NCBI GenBank assembly: GCA_016199325.1
Contig: JACQGW010000409.1
Location: 1 to 11,737 of the forward strand
Origin: Chloroflexota bacterium
GTDB lineage: Bacteria > Chloroflexota > Dehalococcoidia > JACQGW01
DNA length: 11,737 nt
Direction of reading: 5' to 3'
Shown here: in pieces, positions 1 through 6,603 of the stretch
Numbering within the stretch: position 1 is the stretch's first letter
How the letters are laid out: the number at the start of each line of letters is the position of its first letter
Made by a program: the position numbers and the translations under genes
Notes under the pieces: model-generated
What the model was told of the DNA's origin: nothing
Database searches by the model: none
Seen by the model: only the letters and a program-made list of their open reading frames with translations

Positions 1-6
1 GCTGTC

Positions 7-36
7 AACGGATTCGGGGAACGGATTGAACGGATG
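7..36. repeat. three copies of AACGGAT
   Basis: AACGGATT occurs at 7-14 and 20-27, and AACGGAT at 29-35. The third copy supplies the ATG at 34 used as the nominal start of the first open frame. Short spaced AACGGATT iterations are typical of non-coding intergenic repeats in environmental genomes, which argues that this stretch is spacer rather than coding. The spacing is irregular (13 bp, then 9 bp). Confidence 0.6.
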
Positions 37-1050
37 GCTGGTCGGCGGTATCTGGGCCTGGCCGCGCTGGCGCTCATCACGGTCGGAGGCGGCCTGCTCG
101 CCGGAGATCTGGCGACGGTCGTGGTTCGGACGCCGGGCGGCGACCTGCCCGACCCCAGCCTCGCCACCCTGAAGCGGCTGCAAACCATCATGGTCCTGGT
201 TGCCGCCGCCGTCGCGACCCGCAGAAACCTCGCTGCCCTGGTCAAGCGGGCCGCGACCGCCGGGAGCCCGCCTCTGCCCGCCGGCAGGCCGTCGGCCGCA
301 GGCCCTACAGACATGCCACTTGCCCGGGCCAGGAAGAACACCTCTCAAAGCCGCGGACACATGAACCCCTTGGCGTTCCTTGGCGCCTTGGCGGTTCGCC
401 TCGTCCTCGGGCCTGGCGCGCAGCCAGGGCAGACTGCGAGACCGGGACGGCTCCTGGCGCTGAGTCTGCTGGTGCCGTGGCTTCTCCTCGTGCTGGGAAC
501 AGAGCCGGGGCACGTGCAGCGGCTCTGGTGGCTCTGGCCGTTGCAGGTCGCCGCGCTGGCGGCCTTTGTGACCGAGCTTTCACCGCGGCTGCTCGGCCCC
601 ATGCCGGCCGTCTGGCTCTGCCGGGTCCTCATCATCTCCACGCTGATCGCCGGCGGGACCCGGTCGCCTGTCGATTCCTGGCTTCGCACCGGCTGGTCCG
701 GGCTCGACGCCGAGAAGGTGCAGGTGGTCGCGGACCTGAGCCGGCGCCTCCACGCCGAGGGAAAGCAGGAAGCGCGCATCGGCTACCAGGTGTTCATCCT
801 CTGGTTCATGGCCGGCTACAACGTCGTCGACCCGCGATACAAGGTCGGGGCCGACTTCGACCTGCTGTTCCGGCACTCGTACGGCATCTCGAACACCAAC
901 CGCTGCCCTGAGGGCGTCTCCCCCGACGACGAGTACCGGATCGTCCAAACCCGGCCGGGCGTGGTCTGGGAGTACTTTGACGTCCCGCTCGGCGGGCAGT
1001 ACCGCCTGCTCCAGCAGTTCGGTCTGTACCAGGTGTACCGGCGAGAGTAG
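34..1050 (+). CDS. polytopic membrane protein of unknown function, possibly the C-terminal part of a GT39-like protein
   Basis: The 338-residue frame has likely membrane segments at about residues 6-30, 48-62, 138-155, 163-181 and 192-208, then a soluble C-terminal part (about 224-337) with a conserved-looking stretch around VVDPRYKVGADFDLLF and GISNTNRCPEGVSPDDEYR. That layout, helices followed by a short soluble tail, resembles the ends of bacterial membrane glycosyltransferases or related polytopic proteins, but no catalytic motif is visible, so the function is unassigned. The frame is open to the left window edge and the ATG has no Shine-Dalgarno sequence and sits inside an AACGGAT repeat, so the real start may lie outside the window. 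Residues 70-137 are low-complexity and include an intergenic-type repeat (bases 369-398), which suggests an insertion or a decayed, fused gene. It converges with the antiporter gene. Confidence 0.6.
   Translation: MAGRRYLGLAALALITVGGGLLAGDLATVVVRTPGGDLPDPSLATLKRLQTIMVLVAAAVATRRNLAALVKRAATAGSPPLPAGRPSAAGPTDMPLARARKNTSQSRGHMNPLAFLGALAVRLVLGPGAQPGQTARPGRLLALSLLVPWLLLVLGTEPGHVQRLWWLWPLQVAALAAFVTELSPRLLGPMPAVWLCRVLIISTLIAGGTRSPVDSWLRTGWSGLDAEKVQVVADLSRRLHAEGKQEARIGYQVFILWFMAGYNVVDPRYKVGADFDLLFRHSYGISNTNRCPEGVSPDDEYRIVQTRPGVVWEYFDVPLGGQYRLLQQFGLYQVYRRE
369..398 (-). repeat. GCCAAGG-type short repeat inside an open reading frame
   Basis: Read on the minus strand this is CGAACCGCCAAGGCGCC followed by further GCCAAG units. 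The same core, CGAACCGCCAAG, recurs on the plus strand at 1068-1079, just after the gene. The repeat is translated in frame as about residues 112-122 of the membrane protein (PLAFLGALAVR), with no stop introduced. It lies in a low-complexity stretch (roughly 290-430) that looks like spacer DNA rather than conserved coding sequence. Confidence 0.7.
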
Positions 1051-1104
1051 GCGGTTCCGATAGACAACGAACCGCCAAGATCGCCAAGATCGCTAAGGAA
1101 GACG
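1051..1104 (+). repeat. GCCAAG-type repeat with a small hairpin in the convergent gap
   Basis: Directly after the TAG at 1048-1050, GCGGTTC (1051-1057) can pair with GAACCGC (1069-1075) across an 11-nt loop. From 1068 the sequence runs CGAACCGCCAAGATCGCCAA and then CGCTAAG, an iterated GCCAAG unit matching the inverted copy at 369-398. The hairpin is short and has no U-tract, so a terminator role is only possible. The rest of the 1051-1167 gap between the convergent genes shows nothing else I can support. Confidence 0.6.
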
Positions 1105-1167
1105 CCCAGAACGTCGGTTGGCCGTTCGGTCGATCCCTGCGCAGGCCGCTGAGAGGGGCGATCGGTG

Positions 1168-3951
1168 TCACTCCAAGCGTGAGGTGAGGTCGGCCGGGAG
1201 GGCGCGCAGCGCCAGCAGCTCTGTTTCGACAGGGCAGCGGACCTGGCGGGGCGCGCTTGGGAAGAGCGGCGGCGCGCCGAAACAGTCCTCTTCGTGCAGC
1301 GTGCGCTTTCGCCCGTCACTGTCGGTCAGATCGACGCGGCCGGAGCGGACGATCCAGAGTACGCCCGGTAGCTCGATTCCTGGTCGGTGTTCGGATCCGG
1401 GGGCAAGGCGCAGCAGTTCGAGCCGGCTTGCCGCCTGCTGCCGGATCTCTGGTGCCACAGCCGCAAAGGCGGGCAGGTGGGACAGCACGGCCAGGCCCAC
1501 CCGCTGTTTGTACGCCTCCGCGAGCACCTGGTGCAGCAACGGATGCGTGCGCATCGCTCGTCGGAGGTCCGAGCGGCGCAACTGGAGCAGGTTGCAGGGC
1601 GTCAGGGCGGTGGCGGTCGCCAGCCGGCGCCGCGACGTCAGCAGGGCCATCTCTCCCACGACTTCGCCGGCACGGAGCGTCGCGATGAGGACGCGCTCGC
1701 CGGCCGCCGTCGTCGTGCTCACCTCGACGACGCCACGTCCGATCAGGTAGAGCGAGTCACCCACCTCGCCTTCGGCCACGATGACCTCGCCCTCCAGATA
1801 CGTCCGAAGGATCAGCGCGCCGGTGATGGTCGCAACAACCTCGTCGGGCAGATCGGCGAAGAACGAGACCCCGCGGACCAGATCCGCCGGTCTCCGCAAC
1901 AGGTCCTTGATCCGAATCCTGTGCAGTTGGGAGAACTCGTCGTCGATGGCCTGCTGCACCTCTTCGAGCACGCTGTCGGCAACCAGGCCCGCTTCATGGA
2001 GCTCGCGGAAAGCGGCACCTTCGGCCCCAAGCCGGAACCGTGTCGTGATGAGGCCGTGGACCTTGGCGGCGAACTCGGGGAACTGGTCCTCGATCCGGCC
2101 GATCTCTCGCTCGAGCCGGTGGCGCCGAGCGTCGTAGGCCGCCTGGGCAGCGGCGAGCGCCGGCTCGGCAAGGCCCTGCGTCGCCCGCAGCTTCGCCAGG
2201 GCCTGGTCGACCTCCCGGGAGGCCAGGAGCTGGGCGCGGTCGGCCTCGTAGGCGCGGGCAAGCCGGATGGCGCCCAGTTGGCTCAGGAGCGGCTGCGCTG
2301 CCGGAAGGTGGCGGAGGTATCGGCGGAGCGGGCCGGTCAGCGTCGTCAGCCAGTGTTGCCAGGCCGCGAGCGAGCCGCCGCCGCGCAGGCGGTCGAGCCG
2401 GTCCTCGACGTCGTGCAGGAGCTGCTTCAGCGTCCCCTCATCGACGTCGCCCTGGGCAAATAGCCGCTCATACTGGCGGCGCTCCAGCATCAGACAGTAC
2501 TGCATGACGACACGCTCATCCTGCTCCAGCCTCGCTCCGCCGTTCTGGCGCAGCTCGGCCAGTTGCCGCGCGACCCGGCTCTCCAGCCGCCGATAGTGGG
2601 TCTGGAGGTCCGAGCCGATGCGCTCGGACAGCACGCCCTCTTGCGCCAGGCGGTCGATCATCTCATCCGCCCGCTGGCGGGCGATCAGCAGGCCGGTGTG
2701 CTTCTGAAGCACCTCCTCCGCCGTCGCCCTGCCCAGGCCGAGCAGCATGACCAGCGGACGGATCGTCAGCGCGTTGACGAAGAGGGTGAAGAGGACGACG
2801 CCCAGCGTCAGTGTGATGAGCAGATCCTTGTGGGCAAAGGAATCGGGCAGCCCCAGCGCAATGGCGATGGCTACGGCACCGCGCAGGCCGCCCCAGAACA
2901 TGACCGTCTGGAACCGCCAGTCGATCTTCTCCCGTTGGGCAAGGTTCAGCGCAGGCACGAGGAGGTAGATCGTCGCGCCGCGGGAGAGCAGCACGGCCAG
3001 GATCGCCCAGATAACCGCCTGCCACTGGGCCGCCAGATCGAGCCAGCTCACGCTCAGCCCCACGAGCAGGAAGAGCAGCGCCTCGGCGGCGAAGCCGGCA
3101 TAGCGCCAGTACGCCTCGACGGCCTCCAGTGCATCCGGCGAGATCTTGGTGCGGCCGTAGTTCCCCAGCACCAGTCCCGAGGTCAGCGTCGCGATGACGC
3201 CGGAGACGTGGAGATACTCCTCGGCCAGCAGGAACGACCCGTAGGCCAGGATGATGGCCAGCGTGATCTCCACCATGGCATCGTGGACGCGCTGGAAGAA
3301 CTGGGCGATCACCAGGGCCAGCGCGGCGCCGGCCGCCGCGCCGCCGAGGGAGACCAGACTGAAGCTCCAGATGGCGGCCAGGCCGGTGGGCAACGTCAGC
3401 GCCTGGCCGGCGATGACGATGGCCAGCAGCGTCTGAAAGAGGACGAGCGCGGTGCCGTCGTTCAGCAGGCTTTCGCCATCCATCAGCATGGCCAGCCGAC
3501 GAGAAACCCCCAGCTCGCGGAAGATCGCCAGAACGGCCACCGGATCGGTCGCCGAGACGACCGCGCCGAAGAGGAGGGCAACGGGCAGCGCGACGCCGGC
3601 TCCCAGCCACATGGTGGCGCCGACGACGAGGGCACAGAGAACGACGCCAGGCACGGCCAGCGCCAGGACCGGCGGCAGCACCTCCAGAAAATGGCGGGCG
3701 TTGATGTGGAAGGCCGCGGCAAACAGGAGCGTCGGCAGGAAGATGAACAGGATGAGGTCCGGTGAAAGTCGGAGCTGAGCGAGGCCGTGAAAGGCTGGTT
3801 GCTCTCGGAGCAGGCCCAGGGCGATGCCGATGGTCACCAGCGCGACGGTGAACGGAATCGGCAGGCGCTTGAGCAGCGCGGAAACGATCACGACAGCGAG
3901 CAGCAGGACAACCAGGAGCGCAACCGTGTCACTCAGATGCACCCCGGTCAC
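1168..3951 (-). CDS. CPA1-family Na+/H+ antiporter with C-terminal cyclic-nucleotide-binding domains
   Basis: This is an inner-membrane cation/proton antiporter of the NhaP/SOS1 type. The first 405 residues carry about a dozen hydrophobic helices with CPA1 hallmarks: SATDPVAV (133-140, Asp136 in the ion site), GESLLND (159-165, the Asn164-Asp165 pair) and GGLRGAVA (354-361). Residues about 410-690 form a hydrophilic, helix-rich, coiled-coil-like linker. A cyclic-nucleotide-binding fold follows at about 695-815, with a phosphate-binding cassette GEVVGEMALLTSRRRLATA (762-780), and a second, degenerate copy lies at about 822-920. At 927 residues it is much longer than plain NhaP (about 400-550) and close in layout to SOS1-like proteins. 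GTG at 3951 is the longest start. GTG at 3942 has GGAG 8 nt upstream and may be the true start (924 residues). It follows the Uma2 gene by 12 bp. It probably serves Na+ or pH homeostasis gated by a nucleotide ligand (inferred). Confidence 0.93.
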   Translation of the reverse strand: MTGVHLSDTVALLVVLLLAVVIVSALLKRLPIPFTVALVTIGIALGLLREQPAFHGLAQLRLSPDLILFIFLPTLLFAAAFHINARHFLEVLPPVLALAVPGVVLCALVVGATMWLGAGVALPVALLFGAVVSATDPVAVLAIFRELGVSRRLAMLMDGESLLNDGTALVLFQTLLAIVIAGQALTLPTGLAAIWSFSLVSLGGAAAGAALALVIAQFFQRVHDAMVEITLAIILAYGSFLLAEEYLHVSGVIATLTSGLVLGNYGRTKISPDALEAVEAYWRYAGFAAEALLFLLVGLSVSWLDLAAQWQAVIWAILAVLLSRGATIYLLVPALNLAQREKIDWRFQTVMFWGGLRGAVAIAIALGLPDSFAHKDLLITLTLGVVLFTLFVNALTIRPLVMLLGLGRATAEEVLQKHTGLLIARQRADEMIDRLAQEGVLSERIGSDLQTHYRRLESRVARQLAELRQNGGARLEQDERVVMQYCLMLERRQYERLFAQGDVDEGTLKQLLHDVEDRLDRLRGGGSLAAWQHWLTTLTGPLRRYLRHLPAAQPLLSQLGAIRLARAYEADRAQLLASREVDQALAKLRATQGLAEPALAAAQAAYDARRHRLEREIGRIEDQFPEFAAKVHGLITTRFRLGAEGAAFRELHEAGLVADSVLEEVQQAIDDEFSQLHRIRIKDLLRRPADLVRGVSFFADLPDEVVATITGALILRTYLEGEVIVAEGEVGDSLYLIGRGVVEVSTTTAAGERVLIATLRAGEVVGEMALLTSRRRLATATALTPCNLLQLRRSDLRRAMRTHPLLHQVLAEAYKQRVGLAVLSHLPAFAAVAPEIRQQAASRLELLRLAPGSEHRPGIELPGVLWIVRSGRVDLTDSDGRKRTLHEEDCFGAPPLFPSAPRQVRCPVETELLALRALPADLTSRLE

Positions 3952-3954
3952 TCC
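3951..3954 (-). promoter_or_regulatory. candidate ribosome binding site for the antiporter, favouring GTG at 3942
   Basis: GGAG on the minus strand lies 8 nt before the GTG at 3942-3940, a normal spacing. The upstream GTG at 3951-3949 overlaps this motif and has no Shine-Dalgarno sequence of its own. The site therefore favours the shorter 924-residue product. Confidence 0.4.
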
Positions 3955-3963
3955 GACAGGCTG

Positions 3964-4524
3964 CTAGCCCAGGATCTCGTCGACGGGGATGGCGAGATCG
4001 GGGAATGCGAGCGGCGTCAGCGTCTGCCCGCGGCGCATCGTCTGAGCGGTTCGATATCCGGTCGCCGTGGGATTCCCGTAGACGGTGACCGTCTGCTTGT
4101 CGAGCTCAACCAACCAGCACTCGGGAACGCCGCTGCGACCATATCGCGGGATCTTGACACGCCGGTCGAACCGGGAGGAGGTTTCTGCCACCTCGACGAT
4201 GAGGAAGACGTCGTCGGGGCCGGGGTGGCCGGAGACGTAGAGGTCAGGACCGGGACGCAGGAGCACCACGTCGGGTTGCGGCTCCGTGTAGTCGCTCAGA
4301 CGAATCGGTCCCTGGACGCTGACCAACGCGCGCCTTCCCAGCCGCTCGGTAAACAGGTGGGTCAACGCGATCACACAACGCTGGTGGCGGTGGCCAATCG
4401 GTGCCATCTCGATGATCTCCCCGTCGATGAGCTCGACGCGATCGTCCTCGCCAAGAATGCCCGACCTAGCCATCTGGCGGTACTCGTCAACCGAAAAGCG
4501 CCGGCGTGTCGGCTGGACCGTCAT
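3964..4524 (-). CDS. Uma2 family endonuclease-fold protein (DUF820)
   Basis: The 186-residue protein has the usual length and order of Uma2/DUF820 proteins, which share the PD-(D/E)XK restriction-endonuclease fold. Visible landmarks are an N-terminal FSVDEYRQMA segment, VELIDGEIIEM (30-40, Glu31), QPDVVLL (Asp85), LIVEVAETS (Glu111), then Lys124 in RRVKIPRYG and the ECWLVEL strand (135-141). Asp85, Glu111 and Lys124 are the likely nuclease-fold active-site residues. The biological role of the family is poorly established and many genomes carry dozens of copies, so no target is assigned. ATG at 4524 is supported by GGAGG (4533-4537), 8 nt upstream. It is 12 bp upstream of the antiporter gene and probably cotranscribed with it, without an obvious functional link. 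Confidence 0.92.
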   Translation of the reverse strand: MTVQPTRRRFSVDEYRQMARSGILGEDDRVELIDGEIIEMAPIGHRHQRCVIALTHLFTERLGRRALVSVQGPIRLSDYTEPQPDVVLLRPGPDLYVSGHPGPDDVFLIVEVAETSSRFDRRVKIPRYGRSGVPECWLVELDKQTVTVYGNPTATGYRTAQTMRRGQTLTPLAFPDLAIPVDEILG

Positions 4525-4532
4525 CTTTCATG

Positions 4533-4537
4533 CCTCC
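4533..4537 (-). promoter_or_regulatory. ribosome binding site of the Uma2 gene
   Basis: GGAGG on the minus strand lies 8 nt before the ATG at 4524. It supports that start. Confidence 0.6.
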
Positions 4538-4591
4538 GTGGACCAGCATACCCGACCAGCAATCGCGCCTTCCATCTGCTGGCCGTACCCG

Positions 4592-4714
4592 GGGTGGGCG
4601 TCAGGATTTTGCGTGGACGGCCGCCGGTCTCCTATAGGGGCGGCTCGGGAGCCGCCCTCGGCTCCCGAGCCGCCCCTACGACGGTTGCCTGGCGCAAAAC
4701 GCTGACGCCCACCC
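4592..4714. repeat. nested palindromic element, 123 bp, between the HyuB and Uma2 genes
   Basis: The outer arms, 4592-4613 and 4693-4714, are inverted repeats matching at 20 of 22 positions (core GGGTGGGCGTCAG and TTTTGCG). Inside lies a perfect 20-bp stem, TAGGGGCGGCTCGGGAGCCG (4636-4655) against 4660-4679, with a 4-nt CCCT loop. The arrangement is that of a non-autonomous, MITE-like or REP-like element. It fills most of the 270-bp spacer (4525-4794), which otherwise holds only the Uma2 ribosome binding site. As RNA it would form a very stable hairpin and could end or attenuate transcription leaving the HyuB gene, though no U-tract follows. Confidence 0.85.
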
Positions 4715-4794
4715 GCCGTACTTGCCGGGGTGCCGAAATGCAAGCACTCAGCGATCGGCGTCCCGCGATGTTGGGACGGTCTGGCCTGTCGCAC

Positions 4795-6603
4795 CTATCT
4801 GCTGATGGCCGATCGTGGATAGCTGGCCGCCGTCGTCGAGTTCCCGGACTTCTGCCGCACTGCCGCCGTCGCCGCGGCGTCGATCGTCCAAGTGTCCTGA
4901 TCGATCACCACCCGGTAGACCGATCGAGCGCGCTCGGCGGTCACCTTGCCATCCCGCACGTCGGCCAGGACGAGCTCGGGGTCCCGCTCTTCCGGCGCCC
5001 CGTAGCCGCCACCGCCGCAGGTCCGGTAGCTCATGACCTCGCCGGGGTGCATCTCGACGGTGACCTTGGAGCCGAGCATCCTCGCCTCTCCATCGGGGTT
5101 CAGGACGTACTCTGCCCGGCGGCCCGAGAGCCCACCGAAGAGGCCCCAGGGTCCCTCCCGGTCGCGATCTGCCAGGATGGTGAACGTGACCTCGTGGTCC
5201 GGAAAGAGGTAGTCTCGCCGGAGGCCGAGCCCGCCCCGCTGCCGGCCGGGGCCGTCCGAGTCCGGGACCAGCTCGTAGCGGTCGATCCGGACGGGGTAGT
5301 TCGCCTCGATCTCCTCGATGGGGGCGTTCTCGGTGTTCTGGCCGTGCGTCTGCACGGCGTCCGGCCCATCTTTCCGGATGCGCCCGCCGTAGCCGCCGGC
5401 CAGCGCCTCGTAGAAGCAGTAGTACTCGCCGGTCCGGGGAGCGATGCCGCCGAAGCCGACCTGGCACATCATCGCCTTGGTGCCGGCAACCAGCCGATCG
5501 GGCATGGCCGGCGCCAGCGCCTTGAAGATGACGTCGACCAGGCGGGTCTGGGTCTCCCAGCCGCCGACGACCGGGGCCGGCGGCCGGCAGTTGGTGACCG
5601 TTCCGAGCGGGGCGTTGACGCGGACCAGGTCGTAGAAGCCCTGATTGACCGGCACGTCCTGATCGATCAGGCACTTCAGGGCGTAGGCGCAGGCCGAGAA
5701 GGTCTGCGCGAAGGTCGAGTTGACCGGCGCCCGGCGTTGAGGGTCGGAGCCGGCCAGATCGAAGAGCACGCCGTCGCCGTCGACGGTGACGCCGGCGCAG
5801 AGCCGGACTCGCTGATCGGTGTAGCCGTCGTTGTCGACGTAGCCCTCGGCCTGAAACGTGCCGCGCGGCAGCCGAGTCAGCTCCTGTCGCGTGCGGCGGC
5901 GCGTGTAGTCGACGACGGCGTCGATGGCGGCGACGAGGACGTCGGTTCCCAGTCGGTCGGCCAGCTCGCCAAGCCGGCGCTCGCCGGTCACGTTGGCGGC
6001 GATCTGGGCCCGGAAGTCGCCGGCCGTCTCTCGCTTGCTGCGGATCTGGGCGAGGATGAGCCGGAACACGTCGTCGACGATGGCGCCTCCGGCCACGAGC
6101 TTCACCGCCGGGATGATGACGCCCTCCTGGAAGACCTCGCGGAAGGCGCCAATTGAAGCGGGAGCGCCGCCGCCGACGTCGTTGTGATGCGCCAGGTTGG
6201 CCAGATAGCCGAAGAGCTGCCCGCGGTAGAAGGCAGGCGCGATGACGGTCACGTCGTTCAGGTGAACGCCGCCGCCGTAGGGGTCGTTGGATACGAGCAT
6301 ATCGCCCGGCCGGAGGCGGTCGGGGCCGTAGGCGCGGACGGCCCGCGGGACGAGCTCGACGAAGGAGCCGAGGTGGACGGGCTGGGTGAACGCCTGGGCG
6401 ATGACGCGGAGGTCGCGATCGAAGAAAGCGCAGGAGAAATCGCTGCGCGTCTTGATGTTGGTGGAGTAGGCGCTGCGCCGCAGCGCCAGCGCCATCTCCT
6501 CGGTCGCGGCAACGAGCGCGTTCCGGATCACCTCGAACCGGATGGGGTCCAGGGCGCCGGTCGCCTCGGCGCCCGCCCTCGCCAATCGCTTTCGGTCATC
6601 CAC
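4795..6603 (-). CDS. hydantoinase B/oxoprolinase family protein (HyuB-like)
   Basis: This belongs to the family of the N-methylhydantoinase B, 5-oxoprolinase beta and acetone carboxylase alpha-type subunits, which act with an ATP-using HyuA partner to open cyclic amides such as hydantoins or 5-oxoproline. From a GTG start at 6603 (602 residues) the family signatures are DPIRFEVIRNAL (19-30), SNDPYGGGVHLND (105-117) and AHHNDVGGGAPAS (138-150). Further on are PVNQGFYDL, a VVGGWETQTR segment and the glycine-rich CGGGGYGAP near the end. About 35 residues extend beyond the usual C-terminus. The start is uncertain: the GTG overlaps the M19 stop in GTGGATGA, suggesting translational coupling, but no strong Shine-Dalgarno sequence is seen. 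An ATG at 6672 would add 23 unusual residues inside the M19 gene. No HyuA gene is in the window, so substrate and activity are open. Confidence 0.93.
   Translation of the reverse strand: MDDRKRLARAGAEATGALDPIRFEVIRNALVAATEEMALALRRSAYSTNIKTRSDFSCAFFDRDLRVIAQAFTQPVHLGSFVELVPRAVRAYGPDRLRPGDMLVSNDPYGGGVHLNDVTVIAPAFYRGQLFGYLANLAHHNDVGGGAPASIGAFREVFQEGVIIPAVKLVAGGAIVDDVFRLILAQIRSKRETAGDFRAQIAANVTGERRLGELADRLGTDVLVAAIDAVVDYTRRRTRQELTRLPRGTFQAEGYVDNDGYTDQRVRLCAGVTVDGDGVLFDLAGSDPQRRAPVNSTFAQTFSACAYALKCLIDQDVPVNQGFYDLVRVNAPLGTVTNCRPPAPVVGGWETQTRLVDVIFKALAPAMPDRLVAGTKAMMCQVGFGGIAPRTGEYYCFYEALAGGYGGRIRKDGPDAVQTHGQNTENAPIEEIEANYPVRIDRYELVPDSDGPGRQRGGLGLRRDYLFPDHEVTFTILADRDREGPWGLFGGLSGRRAEYVLNPDGEARMLGSKVTVEMHPGEVMSYRTCGGGGYGAPEERDPELVLADVRDGKVTAERARSVYRVVIDQDTWTIDAAATAAVRQKSGNSTTAASYPRSAISR

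Noticed and set aside
2563..3765. 400-codon open frame on the plus strand
   Set aside because: It is antisense to the membrane domain of the antiporter. Its Gln/Arg/Asp-rich composition is the complement of hydrophobic codons.
4636..4679. Rho-independent terminator after the HyuB gene
   Set aside because: The stem is strong but no run of U follows on the transcribed strand, and the hairpin is part of a larger repeat. A termination role is possible but not supported.
4528..4794. 88-codon open frame on the minus strand between the HyuB and Uma2 genes
   Set aside because: It reads straight through the nested palindromic repeat, has no ribosome binding site and shows no family resemblance.
3787..6156. 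789-codon open frame on the plus strand
   Set aside because: It runs antisense across the antiporter N-terminus, the Uma2 gene, the palindromic spacer and most of the HyuB gene. It crosses gene borders and a repeat with no domain signature.
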